Assembly: GCA_009869945.1 (NCBI GenBank)
Contig: WIXG01000035.1
Location: 287,037 to 351,036 of the forward strand
Length of the DNA stretch: 64,000 nucleotides
Reading direction: 5' to 3'
Origin: Mesaphorura yosii
Lineage: Eukaryota > Arthropoda > Collembola > Poduromorpha > Tullbergiidae
Position numbers and translations under genes: made by a program. Shown piece after piece: positions 25,201 through 40,200 of this stretch; position 1 is the stretch's first letter, and every line of letters begins with the position of its first letter. The notes under the pieces are model-generated. The model saw nothing but the letters and a program-made list of their open reading frames with translations, was not told the origin of the DNA and did no database searches.

Positions 25201-28200
25201 GCAAATTGTTGCAACGACATTAAGCGGATGACGAAGAATTACTTTTAGTGGTGTGGAATTTCATGCGAATTCTTCTTTGAAGCTTGAATTAACAACTATG
25301 AGTCTGGGTTCATTGAAGCTTGGCTGTTACATTCTTTGAACAGCGTAGGCGATTCTTGAAATGTGAATGCGTAATCCACGATCGATTAGCAATGTGCTCA
25401 AGCAGTTTTATGGTTACATTGTTCTTGAGATTGAGATTATTGCCATTTTTATTCCCACTTATCACATTTTTATTTATTTGTAACCGTAAGCATTGCCGTT
25501 ATTCCTCAACTTAAGCAAGCATTATTCTGAATCCGTACTCTATGGTCATAAGAAATTATGAAGTACGCAGGATTCGATAACGAATGACATGACTTCCTGT
25601 TGCCTGTGAGAAAGCACAAAACCAAGAATAGCAACTGACTTGGCTTCGGCTTGGCTGTGTATTTTATGTCTTTATTGTCGTGCGTCTATTTTTACATGAC
25701 GGCAATTTTTGCTTGCACTTGATTGATAGTCGACTCCATTCATTTTTAGGACGATACAGTGAATGCAGTCAAGGTCTAATACACCCGTAATAATAGCATC
25801 ACTAGCGTGCCACTCTTCTGCACGGCACTACTTGCTCTTGTGTGTCCATTCATGCTGCGAAGAGCATTCTTAAGAACCTGTGTCGTGTCGTACCGATGTG
25901 AACTAGAAGTAGAGTACAAGTGACTGTCCACCTTCGTCATGACCTGAAAAGAAAGATAAATGTCCCCAAAATAAAAACGTTCGGGAAAATATGAAAGGCT
26001 TACCAGAAAAAATTATAAATTACCCTTTTTAGCTGAATCTGAAAGGTTCATTTGTTACAGGCGCACAATGCAAAAAATGGGATCTACATTTCACTGTACA
26101 CCACACCCGAATTGCTCCACACGACATTGCTTGCGCATTACGTGACAATGAGAAACACGTTTTTATTATTTATATTTTTAGTTGTCAGATTCCCTGCAAA
26201 GGAAGCACCAGAAACAGAAAGGTTTTAAAAGTCTCAATTTTTTGCCACTGCTTTTTCACGAACGAATGAACGGTAGCAGGTGAAATGGAAAAACTACGAG
26301 ACTTTGTTTCTCTTTAATTTTTTCATACATTTAGCGGACGTCTCTGAACCGAGATGATTTGTGTTGGGACATGTTTCAGATTTTGTACCGTCGCGTATTT
26401 TGGATGTTAAATCTATAACACATTTCACATGAAGCAAACACGGATTGCATTCTGCCCACAACTTCACGAATTTCAGCTGAGGCGAAGGCAGGCACGCGTA
26501 GAATCGCAGTGCTTTTACACCAAAATATTTTTCATTTAATTAAATATGGACATGTTTCCAGATCTGCAAAATTCGTTCCTGCTCTTGTGTTCCTTTACCA
26601 TAATAGCAACAATTCCGACCCAAACAGCGAATCTTATTTATGCACTCCTGCAGCTTTTTCATTTCATTTTGTGTTGCTTGACGTGAATCTTATTTTCTCA
26701 TCATTCTCTTCTCCGTATCATCACCGGTTCATGAATGTGCACATTGTATGAAAATGAAAGCTCACGCGTAGTGAGAAATGTTTTAGCTGATGATGATGAA
26801 TAGGCATTATGAAAGCACGAGACGAAGGTGAAGAATGAGTAATGCAGACATGGAATGGGCGCGCATGAGGTCTCATCTCGTCTCTTTACTTAAATGGGAA
26901 TACAATAGTATGTAAAGTATGAAGTATTACGAAAAATACACTCTGCTGTCTGGTTGTTGTTGTGGGATAAATGAGATTTCGTTACAATGCGAGGGCTGAC
27001 TCGGAAGTGATGAAAATTCGAAAAGCAGGGATTTCACGGCGTAACTTTAAATTACCTGCTAAAATATTCATACGTAACTAGAATAAACTTTACTTTGTAG
27101 TAGCAGTCAATAATTGTGGAGCCCTTACTCAGACTGGCGCGACAAAGGGCGCACAGTGAGATTCTGTTTGGTAATTAATGTGAAGGTAATGAGAAAGGCG
27201 ACATCAAATTAACTGAACTCAAATAAATCGACTTCTGAAAAGTAAACATTTACAGTCTCACGCACACCAAATCAAAATGCAAACGAACGAACATCAACAT
27301 CGGAATTCGATAATCAATTTTATTTTAATATTTATACCTGCTCAACTCGTCCGCAATTGCAAGTTTGAGTTGGGGACTGGGCTGGACCAGGTATATAATT
27401 TTTGTTTCGACACATCTGCAAAACCGTCTTGCCTGAGAGAATTCGCATACGAAATTACATTTGTACACGGTATTAATATTGCGTGCTAACAAATTACTAA
27501 ATTGCCATTTTTAATTTTTTACATGAAAAGTCATATATTTCGTGTCATGTTTTCTTCCCCCGTCCAGTCTCACCAACACCGGCAATGCATCAAGTACGAG
27601 AACAAGTTACAAGACGCGCTGACTTGCCATGTCGGGCTGTCGTGTAGAAAAAGCTTGTTATGCAAATTTTGTTCTGCGGAAAGATGTTTTCGCCTGCAAG
27701 AGCATGAGGGAAAAAATGTATTTAAGATTAAATGCTTTTCCCATTATTTTATAATACCAACTAATACTTACACCACCGCGAAGACGAGGACGAGAGCAAG
27801 ATGCGGATGCGGAGAGGTGAAGAGACTCTCACAGTGCTCTTGCGCTCTTCGTGCATTTTTTAAAAATAAGATTATAATAAATTTTGAACACGTTGTAATG
27901 TAATAGCATAGTAATATCTTTATATCGTAATATCCTAGCGATGGCAGCGATTGTTGTTCTCTGTGTGGTTAACGATTGAAGAATTCAGATACAAGTCACA
28001 CACTCACACACCTTCAAGAAGAAGTCGCCGATATTTCTTCAAGACACATTTTACCCATCATCGTCAGACTGTGCAATGCAAAATGACTAAAAAATTCAAA
28101 CTTGTGCGCTTCTTTCGTTAAACTTCAGGACGAAGAAGAATGAATCTTCAGACTCGACTCGTGTTTGCAGTCTGGAACATTCACAGACTCGAGTCGAGAC

Positions 28201-31200
28201 TCCCACCGGAAAAAACGAAGACGACTCATTCATCGGACACAAACGAAAGAGCTAAAGCGCATCTTCACGATTCAAGTGCAACTGCCTGGATCTCCAGTCA
28301 AGTGAAGACATTTCTTTTAAAAGGTTTGAATTTAATGTATGTGCACGCTCATATGAGTTAAAGACTTGTCGTCAGTGTCTCATCTCTTGGCTTGGCGTGG
28401 TACAGCGTACGGGCAGATCTCAAGAGAGAACTTAGCATGACTCGTCATTGTCATGCTTTCGTGCAACGTAAAAATGCTTGATGTTGATACTGCTTTTACA
28501 AATCTGTCCGAATCTCAACCACGGTCATGTACTCTCAATAGCAGTTGACAGCGTAATAAGTCAACTTGAATGACTCTCCGCTTTATTTTGTATTCATGAA
28601 GTTTGTCTTTAAAAATGTTCACCTTTGTCACATTGTGTACATTTGTTGGAAAACACAAGAACCTTTTTACACCTTACATGTCTTACCGTTGAACCTTTGC
28701 ACCGCAGCACTTGTCCCGCTTGTGGCCGGTGAAGGCTCTTGTTTGTGGTTCTACTTTTATTACTATTTCGTGTTATTAGCCCCTTGTAACATTACATTCT
28801 CATTAAATATTTTTATCACAATCGATGTCCTGTACTTCGCTAGTCCCTTCATTTATCTCTGCACATTAGGTCAAATCTTTTTATTGATGGCGAAAGGTGT
28901 GTTGATTTATAGTAACATTAACAAACCCTTCGCTGCTTTGCTTCTTATCGTCGTGCCCTCTTCCTGTGTTCCAATGTTCCCAATTAGAAGGTGACAGAAA
29001 TAGTTCAGTGTTTAGTCAACAACAAATGAGAGCCTTCGCATACAGTTTTAGAATGATTCTATATTACATCGCCGGTCGCCCGCGTTTTGGCTTCATTGAA
29101 TAAATGTCGCTTGCAATCTTAGTAAATGTGCCTTCGAAGATAAGGCGAAGCTCATAACACCCACACAGAGGGTGGAAAGGAAACAGCCGGTTTGTGGATT
29201 GGAATTGTGAAAAATGGAATTGAAGTTAATAAAATAAAAACACACGCATGCACTGTGCCCGAATTGAAATGAAAGTAAACCCTTCCACTAGTCAACAGAC
29301 TTGTGTATCTTGTTTTCTCATCTCCGTCATCAAAAGTTTACATGAGCAAGATAGCTTTCCTTGTCGACCATTCAGAGATGAAGAGATAATTATGATAGCA
29401 CGATTCTGTAGCGCAGTGTACTAGTCTGAAACTATCTTGAAATGAAACTGTTGCAATATTTGTGCACTTGAAGAGTTTATGAAAACATCACAGCAAAGAT
29501 CTTGAGAGACATAAAAGAACTCACTTCATGTCTTGTAGTAATTTTTCTGCGTGCATGTCATGGAATGGTTTTATACAATGCGATAATGCGAATCTTACAC
29601 TCAGACAAACGACTGTGCTTGTACAAACAGAAAAGGCAATAATAAAGATTCCCTTTCATCGCATTTCACGTAATTTTCCACCCTTTACCTTTCAAGAGCG
29701 TTGAAATAAGACACCGTACTCGTGAATATCCAGGTCGTTTATTACCTGAGTTGCAGTTATGCTTAAAATGATCGTATTGCTGAAATTATTGAGTTCATGT
29801 TTAAATACTTAAATCCTAAGTTAAGATTATGGCCATTAGTTTGAGGTCCGAAGCTTGTGCCTGCTTATTTGACGCATATCGCTGTGACTTAAAATTGACG
29901 CATCACCGTTCCAAAATTCCCATATTCGGGCTAAGCTATGCGCTAAGGAACGGGTACTTCCCAAAGACCCATACATTTTGCGACTGCACGACAATAATAA
30001 GCCATGCCAAGAGTCAGCAATAGGCAAGGGGCAAGTGTCCTACAGTCATGCTTCATCTGCCCTCCACAAATGGATGCGTTTACAATTTGTCCAAAACCAA
30101 CAATGAGGTAACACCCGATACAGCGCAACAATTCCAACAAAACTGAGGAAGTCGTTTCTATTGTGTTGCTTCAATGGAATAGCGCAATGTGGAAAAGTAA
30201 AAAGAGCGCCTTTGGCGTCGTAGTGCACAGGGTGCGTTCATTCATCTTTTGTAGAATTTTGTGTACACTTGATGACTTGCCTACTTTTGCCATCATATAA
30301 CAATTACCGTGAAAGATCAAATGGCTTGGTGATCAATGCACGGTGGGACAGATGAGGCCAAGACCAAGAAAAGTGCACCAAATGAATGATTTATGAAAAT
30401 GCATGGCCCGATGTTTCGCCCAACGCTACACGGAAACCAATGCCCAACGTAATGTTTTTGGGCACTACTGCACGGAAAGAAAGAGGGTCATTTTCCTACT
30501 TTTTCTCCCTGAATTCTTATAAAATTTGAGAACATCCGGTTGCTGTGCTCCGTGTCGTGCCTTAAAATCTTTCACGTATTGTTGTAAGAATTTGAAACTT
30601 TGTTGACCGAAAGGAAGTAGGTTTCATGATTCGTCAACTCTTATTGACAATATTTCCTTAAACGGGGCTCAAGTTACAAGTTATGGATTCTGAATGCGCA
30701 CACCTGAATCAACGAGGTTGCGTGAAACTAAACTCGATATCGCAATTACACAATGATTACAAATAGTATGCACGATTATTCGTTGTCGTCCGCCGATAAC
30801 AATTTTCAGTCCACTTCCAATCCTGCGGTTGCCTGTTCCAAGCAATAATCAATGGACGGTGAAGGTTTTGCTTTGTCTGAGAAAAGGCAAGAACCACACC
30901 GAATTTTGTTTGAATACTGCGATAAAGTTAAATAAGAAACTTCAAAATTACACGTTGGAGAGGAAAATTGAGGATGATACCAATGTGATAAACATTATTA
31001 TTAATATCATTACTCCAGCTCGAGGTAGAAGGAAAGAATGATCAAAAGTGCTCACACGAAACGGAAGGGTACATTTTGAAGAATTAAAGTACCGATTCGT
31101 GCCGTCGTGCATTTATGATTTAAAAAAAGTGAGACTTTCCACTTTTCCATCCTGAATTTCCCTGAAGGGCACCTGTTCTATGTTTTTGACGGACTGACTT

Positions 31201-34200
31201 CTTTAATAATGTTTGTTTCTCCGCATTATTCAGTAATAAACTCTTTTATGGCACTTGCATGTTCAGATTTAAGTGCATCTCTCGTAAACGAAGAGTGTAT
31301 ATAATTTTTTTGAGAAAATTCATAACGAAATCATAAAGTTAATAACTTGAGAACCGGCTACTGCTGCTACTTGCTAGTTGGAGCCTTTCTCACTATCACG
31401 CAATTAACGAGAATTTTGAAGGAGACTCTAACCGCGTTCACGTCTGCAGGGCGGCGCGACCAGACAGCATAATCTTACGAACCATGACTCTGAACGAAGG
31501 CTATGTGACCGAATTTTATGAGATCTTTAATTCAACAAATAATTGGTGCTGGTGCTCTCATTTTCCATCGACATAATCTTGTGTTTGCTTTATTTTCTGT
31601 GGCCCGTGAAAGATTCGGGTCGCTGCATTAACGATTGATAAGTCTGAAATCATCTTGCCTACTTGGCCTTAGATTCAACAACGCGCTTTTTCATGGCTAT
31701 AGCTTCTTGTTGCCTTTCATCTATTATTAAAATCATGAAAAATCATCTGTCTTACCTTTAGTCCTTGTCTTTACGTGGGTTATATTTTCACTTGCGTTCC
31801 TTATCCAAATATAGAAATAAATAGTTTAACTTCCTCCGTCCAAGAGGCTCACGCTAGACAAACACTTGTCCACTCCGAGGCAATGCGATGAGAATCGTGC
31901 AACGAGGGCCAGAGAGGAACATCTTGTAATTGAAGCACATGCACTTGAGTTTTTCTTTCCCTTTTCTAAATGTAGGCACTTTATCTTTTCACGCAATGTA
32001 ACTTGAGAGCCCGGTTCAAAGGGAGGAAGCACGAAATTACGACGCCAGGCATGTAGCACTTGAAACTAGGCCTCGTACGAGTACTTGTTGAGTTATTGGT
32101 TGAATAAATAGTAAATATTCCCTCAGAAAAAGCGTACTTGTACGCCTAGGAAAAGCACGCCATAATCTATGCTTTGTTCACGCGTTAGAGAAGGTTGAAT
32201 GAAGTGATGAGCCTCATATGAAGACGATGATCAGAGCAGAATGGGGAAGACGAAGGGTTCTTCAATTTCTTCATTCAGATAAGAAGGAAAATAAAAAATT
32301 AAGTTTGGTTAGGCAGCGTTGTCTTCTTCAAAGGGACTTTGGGGAAGAAATCACAAACTTCTGATTGAATTTTGCTACCTCTTAAATAATTATACACAAC
32401 AAATTCAAGGTTTCTCAGCTGCATCGCGGAGATCCTTTGAGATTAGTCAGCAAGTAAAGCGTGGTTTGGTTTCATCTGCGGTTCATCTCCAAAAATTACG
32501 ATCTTGTCATGTGTAAAGTACCTCGTGCGTCGTTTGTGCCTCTAATCAAATTTTTAAGTTTTTGAGGTTCGTAAACTCGTCTTGGGTCTTACCGATTACC
32601 GATGCTGAGTTCAGTTCAGTCACGAACCTGGACAAGTGGTCATCATCCCTTGATTATAAGATCTTGATAGTCCAGAGTTTTATCTTGTTTTGGAGATAAC
32701 CTCCAAAACCATACGCAAGTTTGTCCGCTTCTTCAATGGCCACAGCAGCTCGGAACGGAGTGTGTATTATTCCGCCGAGCCAAAGAACTCAATGAGTTTC
32801 CAATTACGCTCGCCTTGCAAAGGTTGTTATTATGAATATTTCACGTATAATTTTCTCTCTTATCTTTTGGGGTTTCGATTTTGAATTACCCAACGCATCT
32901 GACTCTGAACAACCGATGACATTATCATCAAATATTGTGTAACATGAGTACACAATAGCTGTACGTGCAATGTGCTTGGTTGCCTTAACCTTTTTCGTCA
33001 GTCCATGTTGATTTTCTGCTCTGTTGTCTGTTATTCCATCGGGATTTATGATTCCTCCTTTCTCATTACGATTAGAATTTATATAATTTTCTATGCACAA
33101 TTTTGGTTTGATTACATTGTGTTTGTATTTACTAATGGAACTCACATATACATTCATTGTGCGTTCGACGTGCATGACCTTTCGGCAACAAACAATAGGA
33201 AATGTTAGTATGGATCAGAATGCGAGTCCGTGCCACATTCGAGGAACCCTGAAATGATCGGCAAAGGTCAGGCTTGGCAATGAACATGAACATCTACATG
33301 AACAGCATTTCAACAAATACGTCTGGAATCCTTTGTGGCACACCTTTCCAACGTATTTTTCAGTTTTTGTCAGAACTGGTGAAATTGAGACAATAGAGAA
33401 CTTATTGTTTATTCGAAGGCATTGAAAGAAAGATCGATGATCGATTGAACATTGAAATTGGTTCCTCACATTTTTCTGCTACGGCAATTTAGTCTCATGT
33501 ATGGATATTATCGTCGGAGGTCTGTCATCATTAGCGAAGAATGTGTTGAGAGAAGATTGAGTGTTAATGTGAGAAGGTTTGTGGTTACAATTTCTTGCCC
33601 CGTTGAACTCAAACTTCAAACGTGTTTTCCACTGTTTTCCACATCATCCTTTTGGTCATGATCGTGGCAGGAAAATCAATCATTGCTGCTCGCGTTCGTG
33701 CCACGGTGAAATTTCTGGGAATATATGATTTCCTATGATAACATTTTACCCCCCTTTCCATGAAATTCTCTCGTGACAATGATTCTACAGAGCCAGGCGG
33801 GCTGCAGAGCTTGAATCTTGGTACAGCTTATGCAAACCCTTCGATGCATCTGTTAAAAGTTAGGACAAATTTGTTTCCCATCGGTCCATTCTTCTGCCTC
33901 GTTGTTTGACTTTGATGTGGTGCGTATAAGAAAACAAAGGCATCCTGCTTGACTTTTTGTCCTTCTTAGTGACACCGCATAAATAACCAATCTCACATGT
34001 TTGGCCCTTACCGCCTTCTAATCTGTACCGTGAAAATTTGCCGGAAACAAATCCTTACATTTTATTAATAGCACGAACTGAGGTGAAGTGCAGGTCCCTG
34101 GCCATGCGTGCGCACTTGTGTCAAGGGAAGTGAAGCCTGACTCAACATTCCTCGGTCTTGCCCTTTACCTCACAGTTTACCATTGGAGTGATTTACAATT

Positions 34201-37200
34201 CCTTAAGCATGAGCGCATTCATGACATAATTCCCTTCTCGGGTATTACCGGGACTAAATTATTGACCAAGTAAACGAGCGTGGAGCGTATCGCAAGACAA
34301 GAAAGGAAATACATAAAAATAATCTCCTTCGATGCATGGGTTTTACCTGCTAAAAAATTTATGTTTCGTACTGCCTATGCAATTCGCGGAGAAGCTCGGT
34401 AATACTTCCTCCTGTTTATATTTAGAGTCAACAGACGAGCCGTGTCGACGAGCATGTATTTCCTTACCACTTGTGTTTGCCATACGGCAAGAGAAGTCAG
34501 CGGAAATTAATTCTAAACCAGGCTGTTCCTGTGTTATTAAAGTGTCCAGGGTATAAGAAGCATTTAACAAACGTTCTCCTGAACCGATAGATTGATAACA
34601 TTTCGTGCAAGACAGTTCAGCACAAAGCGATAAGGCAGACAAGGATCGATTGTGATGAAGGTGTAGCAGGTTCCAGTAGTAAGCGGTATTCCGAACCTAA
34701 AATAAGCAAGGCTCCAGCAATCTGCGTGGATTGATTTTTCGTAGCGATGGGCGAATGAAGGAATCAGGATGGTTATTATTTTAAGATTATAATGTCAGGT
34801 TGTGTACCAACATTGTAATTTTATAATTTTCTCGATAGCTTCCTCCATGGTCAAAAACCTCTGACAATGGAGTCTCTTGTAATAAGTTATTTATCTATTA
34901 TTATTCCTATTCTGATAGCTCATCGTGAAATTTAAAAAAAAATGAAAACATCTCGAATCTTTTCATGCCACAAATATGAGGTTTCTGACTTTTCTTCAAA
35001 GCGTCCATGTCTAGCAACAATTTACGTACATGAAGACTATTCGGGGACTACTCGCTACTGCGTTTAAATTATGTATTCTTATCGTATCTTGTACGGGCCC
35101 CATACATTGTAGATTTAGCTAACGATTTAAAATTATTGCCAAACACTCAGACTAAATTCGTTAATAAGACTATTCTTTATGTCTACTTAAAATTGAATTA
35201 TATACGCTTGGGCCTGGTAATTTAAAATGTTAAATGCGGAAGTTTTCGTGTGATAATAATAACGAAAATTTAGAAATGACGCTGATCATTAAACATTAGT
35301 CGAATCAGAGAGGTTATCGGCTTTATTGAAAAGCAATCGCTTAAGGTCAAATTCGCAACAAGGTCACCTGAAAAGCAACTTTCATATTGCGTACATGTGA
35401 TTTCGTCGAATAATTCCAATGGCAGGGATTGGTCGAGTGGGTTATCTTGTGAAAACTTAGAGCATTCTTCTGATACAATGTGAACAATTAATTGCTCTCT
35501 GTCTGGGAAAATGCGCAACCATCTACTTATTCCCAGTCAACAGGCACGAATGGCACCAGAAAAGATATTGACCAAGGGAGAAGGTAGATTGTCAGGTAAT
35601 AGACGCGCTTCTGCTTTACGTTCTTCTGTCAATTGGATGAAATAAATACATATTTAAGCAGGTGCGTTACTATGCAAGCCAGGAGGACAGACTGGAGCTC
35701 TCGAGTTCTGGAATGTCAAAAGGAGTCGACGAAATTATTGCTTTAAAAATGCAAAGTTTGCACAGCACTTTACCTTCGCCGTCGTCGTTCGTCGTTTACA
35801 AACGACTTTGAAGTGTTTGCTTATGTTGGTGGGGTGCATTCTTGATTACCTGATTCTGAATATTTTAGTGTCGGGACTCGAAATGTCACCGAATAGAGCA
35901 ATTTATCAACTAGTTCGAATGTTACTTCAATTCGTTCCTGCCTTGGTTCTGCTATTGAGTTGACTTTCCCTCAGGCTTGCAACGTGCCCGAGTCTCCCAA
36001 TTTGCTACCTCTAAAAGTGTCAAAACATAACGATGCATTAAAATATTTACACTCTGAGGGAAGTCTCTAGTGGCAATCTGAGATTAGAAAAGCATTGGCG
36101 TAATTTTCGCTCTTCTGTCGCATTCACACCAGATTTCGAATATTTATTCCGTCATTCCGTGTGTGACTCTGACACACACAGCTTCGAACATTTCCCTAAA
36201 AACTAGGAACACACATCGCTCGTAAATCACATCATCAAGCAATTCCCAATGTGACTTTTCTGCTATTTGTTTTGGATGTGATGCTTTTAACATTTTCCAG
36301 CAACCAGAATTTTTGTCAAAGAATAATGCGCCGAGAAGATTCACGTCTTGTGTATACTTAACAAGCTGAAGTTGAAAATGAAATCCCAAATGAAACCAGT
36401 ATTTTTAATGTTATGCTGCGCAAAGTGCATCCTCTTCCAGGAACGTCTAATATTCAGAGATCAAAAAGAAAGGGAAGGCACACACCTTAGTTTACCTTTT
36501 TTCACTATTTTTCGTGTTAAATGTATGTCGATTTCATTCTCTTTTGTTCTTTTGTCTGGATTCTCATGTTCTTTTGTTTCAACGGGTATGCACGCCGAAG
36601 GAATAATAACAATAAGGCGCTTTAATACATCCAACACGTTTTATAAAATTAAAAAAATGTGTGTCTAATGTTGCTGGGATCCAAGACTTGTTTTTCCAGT
36701 ACTCCCTCGGTCTAAGATTCTATAGTACTAGCTTCGAGAGAGTATCAAGCAGGGACTATTTACATCGCGCGTCAATCTCGTTTGTACTGTTAATATTTCA
36801 ACTTTTAATGGACACTTTTATGTTTGAGTGTTTTTCTAAATACTTCCAACTTTTGCTATTGCCCTGTGTTGACCAAAGCAAATCGTTGCCTCATTGCAAG
36901 TCGACCATTGATGCCTTTTATATTGGTCGATTTTGTGTGCCCTTCATATCCAAATAATGAGCAAAAATGGAAGAATTGAAATTACTGCTTCTGTTTGTAC
37001 TCGTTACTCGCAACATTCTTATCAAATAAGCCGTTATGGATATGTAAGCCGCATGGATGTGTAAGATGCAACTCTCACAGTCTGCTGATATAAAATGCAC
37101 TCCCTGAATCTTGAATAAAACAGCATCTAAGCAACAACGTCCTCGCAATACACTGCTGGTATTTTTCTCGTAACCAGGTCTCCAGACGAGGTTTCTTCTC

Positions 37201-40200
37201 TTGAGCAATGTTATTGGGAAAATAATGGAAGAAATTTATCTTTAGTCTTAAGAACCCTTGCCTCGTCTGTGCAACACGGTATAACTTTGTAGATCTTGCC
37301 TTTTATTTCAATGAATAAAACATTAGGCTTTTTCTCTGCATTATTATAATGTATTCCAAATTAGTCATGCTTTTCCGATATAATAACAGAATGTGAAACT
37401 CATCTCTTATACGTACACTGCCTCATCAATTTTATAGGAGACGGTTCCATGTAATGTCAATATTGTAAGAAAGGCATATTTTATGGTTCCTGATATAATT
37501 GGCCGGATATGAGTTTCAAACCATATTTTGGGGTACACATTCAATGCTCACGTGAGAAATGTCTGCACGCATTCATTTTGTTGAAACATTTTACTGATTT
37601 GGTTGAAATTCCTAATTACTTGAAGATGCCAAGCAATGAGAGACAGAATTCGTAATTAAAAGCATGTGAGTTTGGCCTCACGTGTCCTTAATTCGTCTGG
37701 ACAGTCTGACTGTGTGGGATTTGAAGAATGGGGATAAAGCCCATGAGTGAGTGCATTCCGTTTAAACTATTCCAAACACATAAGGTTTGTACTCTCTGAC
37801 TTTTGGAGCCTTGGACCCTTGCATTTTATTTCAACACGTTGGAAAATTATTAAAATTCCGGTACAAGAAAGAGGGGTAGAACGACGGAGAGTCGTGAATC
37901 TCCACAGCACAAGTGCAACATCCTGGAATCAAAGACTAACACCAGAATTTATTCAGGAAACAAATATTACATTCCACTTTTGGCTAATGTTTCGGGTGTC
38001 AGGTTCAAAAGTTATTCTGAAGTTAAGAAAGTTTCTTGGAACATCTTTTTGACAGACTGGACTCATTATACATGTCAACATTGTCCATTCTGAACCACTG
38101 TACGGCAATGTCAAGAACAATCTGCCGTTCTTTAGCTTGACGTCGTTGTTTCTTTGTGTTGTCCTGAAACAGACATCCATCCAATTCAGAGACGTGAATC
38201 GGCTGAAGCAATTTTCATGTCAATTAATACAATCTACATAATGTAAGTGTTATTCGAGTTGAGTGCGAACCGAAAATATCCAGATGGTATTTGAACGGCT
38301 TGGGAAGTTAAAGTTGAATGGAGCAGGATAATGATTACTTCATGTTGGTTTAATCTTGAGTACCTTCGTGTTTCAGTCAAGACGGAGGATATTACAGCGG
38401 ATCGAAAACTGCTAACAATAAAGTTGTCGGCGAGGCCTTTTCTTATTTTAAGAAATTCTCCACACTCTCATTTTCCGTTGAACTGGCTCTGCTGCTTCTC
38501 CACCTTCAAAATGTCTTCCTGATTGTGAAGCAAGAATAGCAACTTGTGAACAATATTTTACTCTGAAATAATTCCTTACCCATAATTATTATGACCCGCT
38601 GGATGAAGGATGCTATTAAAGGTTTACTCTCTTTCCTTTGGAGCCTCTCTTTTCCAGACACTGCACTGGCGTTCAGATAAATATCGTTCTTCAGATTTCT
38701 CCTGTTTATCGGCGCACACTACCTATAATTACTAGGAACTCATAAATAACGTCAAATATACAGTGTCCATTGATGAGAATCGACAGATAGACGCAAATCA
38801 AATTCTGGATATACAATTGCTGCTCTGAATATGCATCTAAATAAACTCCACTAAAAAAAATTCAGAAAACTTCGAAATTCCGGCGGAATGCGCATGGTTC
38901 TAATTTTGGTGTTAGAGCACTTGGCGGATATTTTCCCCTGAATGATTCATTTGGCTGACTGGACTTTTGGCCGATGCACAATTGTAAAATGCAAGCACAG
39001 ACGCTCATATTACGCCAGACTAGCCAGAAAGGAAGAAAGGATAGCGTAAAATCAGAGGTTGGCGCCAGTATTGTGATTGGTGGTCATTGCATTGCGCTCC
39101 CACAAATAATTTCTGATTGCTATTAGAATTTTCTTAGCCATGTTTTACATTTCGACGAATTGAAGCTTGATTTGACTTGACGTGAGGTTCAAATTTTAAA
39201 TAATTAAAGTTTTCGACTTCTTTAAAAGACAGTCGGCCAAGTGCCCACTCGACCAAAATTCCAATCAGTCAAATAGGTTATTCGGGAAAAAAATTCCCCC
39301 AAGTACCCGACCACGCTAGTTTTTGCGGCGGGCAGTTACAGGTTTTACCTCATACTACGCGCGAGCAAGTTGATTTTGATGGGACCGTGATCATCAAGAA
39401 GCTAAGCAAGGCAATTGAAAGTTATTATATTTCTATACAAGTCCATTATCTTTACTACTGCTACCGATTGCCATTTCACAGTCAGCGAAGTTACTGAAGC
39501 CTTCACATAAATATTAATGCCTTGTCGAGACTGGACTGGTAGCTGCCTGACAATAAACATCTCAGCACTGTACACTATTCGCTTCACAAAGCACAAGCTT
39601 TGTCTGAATTTCAATTTGACTCTGCATACACCCAACCTGAAGAGTTGAAATCATGACACGGATCAAACTCGCAATTGCATTGGAATCGAGATGCAATACT
39701 TAATAACTTCTTACAGTAAAGCCTTTAATATTCATGATTGCGTTAATCCAGTACCATTCATGCACGTATGATGAAAAAATTACACTCATTATCTGTACGT
39801 CATCTTTCTCGTACATCTTGCGTCTTGCATAATATAACGAGTTTGATAGACAAGACATTCTGAAGGTTTCGCTTTCATTTAAATTGTGGAATTGGAAATG
39901 AAAATTAAATTCTTACTTGTTGGTACGCTAGCATGCGGCAAGCCGCGGCTGCGCTTATCTTCGACAAATCGCCTTCAACTTTTATCTCGATTCAATGTGA
40001 ACGTGAACCGCCGCCTCATTGTTCAGTTCCATGCTTAGTCGTTGGTACCTTATTGTTATAGGCCGGCATCAACTAATGACCAAAGTCATGCCATGCCATG
40101 CAAGATCAGATGACCGTGTAGCGCGTATCGAACTGAGCACTGCTCCGGGTGCAAAAATGCCTCTTTTTAATTCGGTTTCCTTTGAATCTACAACTTTGCA

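Noticed and set aside
27502-27903. 133-codon frame in intron 1, plus strand
   Set aside because: No domain and irregular composition. A frame of this length is expected somewhere by chance in a 64-kb window.
28566-28994. 142-codon hydrophobic frame in intron 1, plus strand
   Set aside because: Hydrophobicity follows from T-rich DNA. There is no family signature, no supporting splice or promoter signal, and no ATG context of note.
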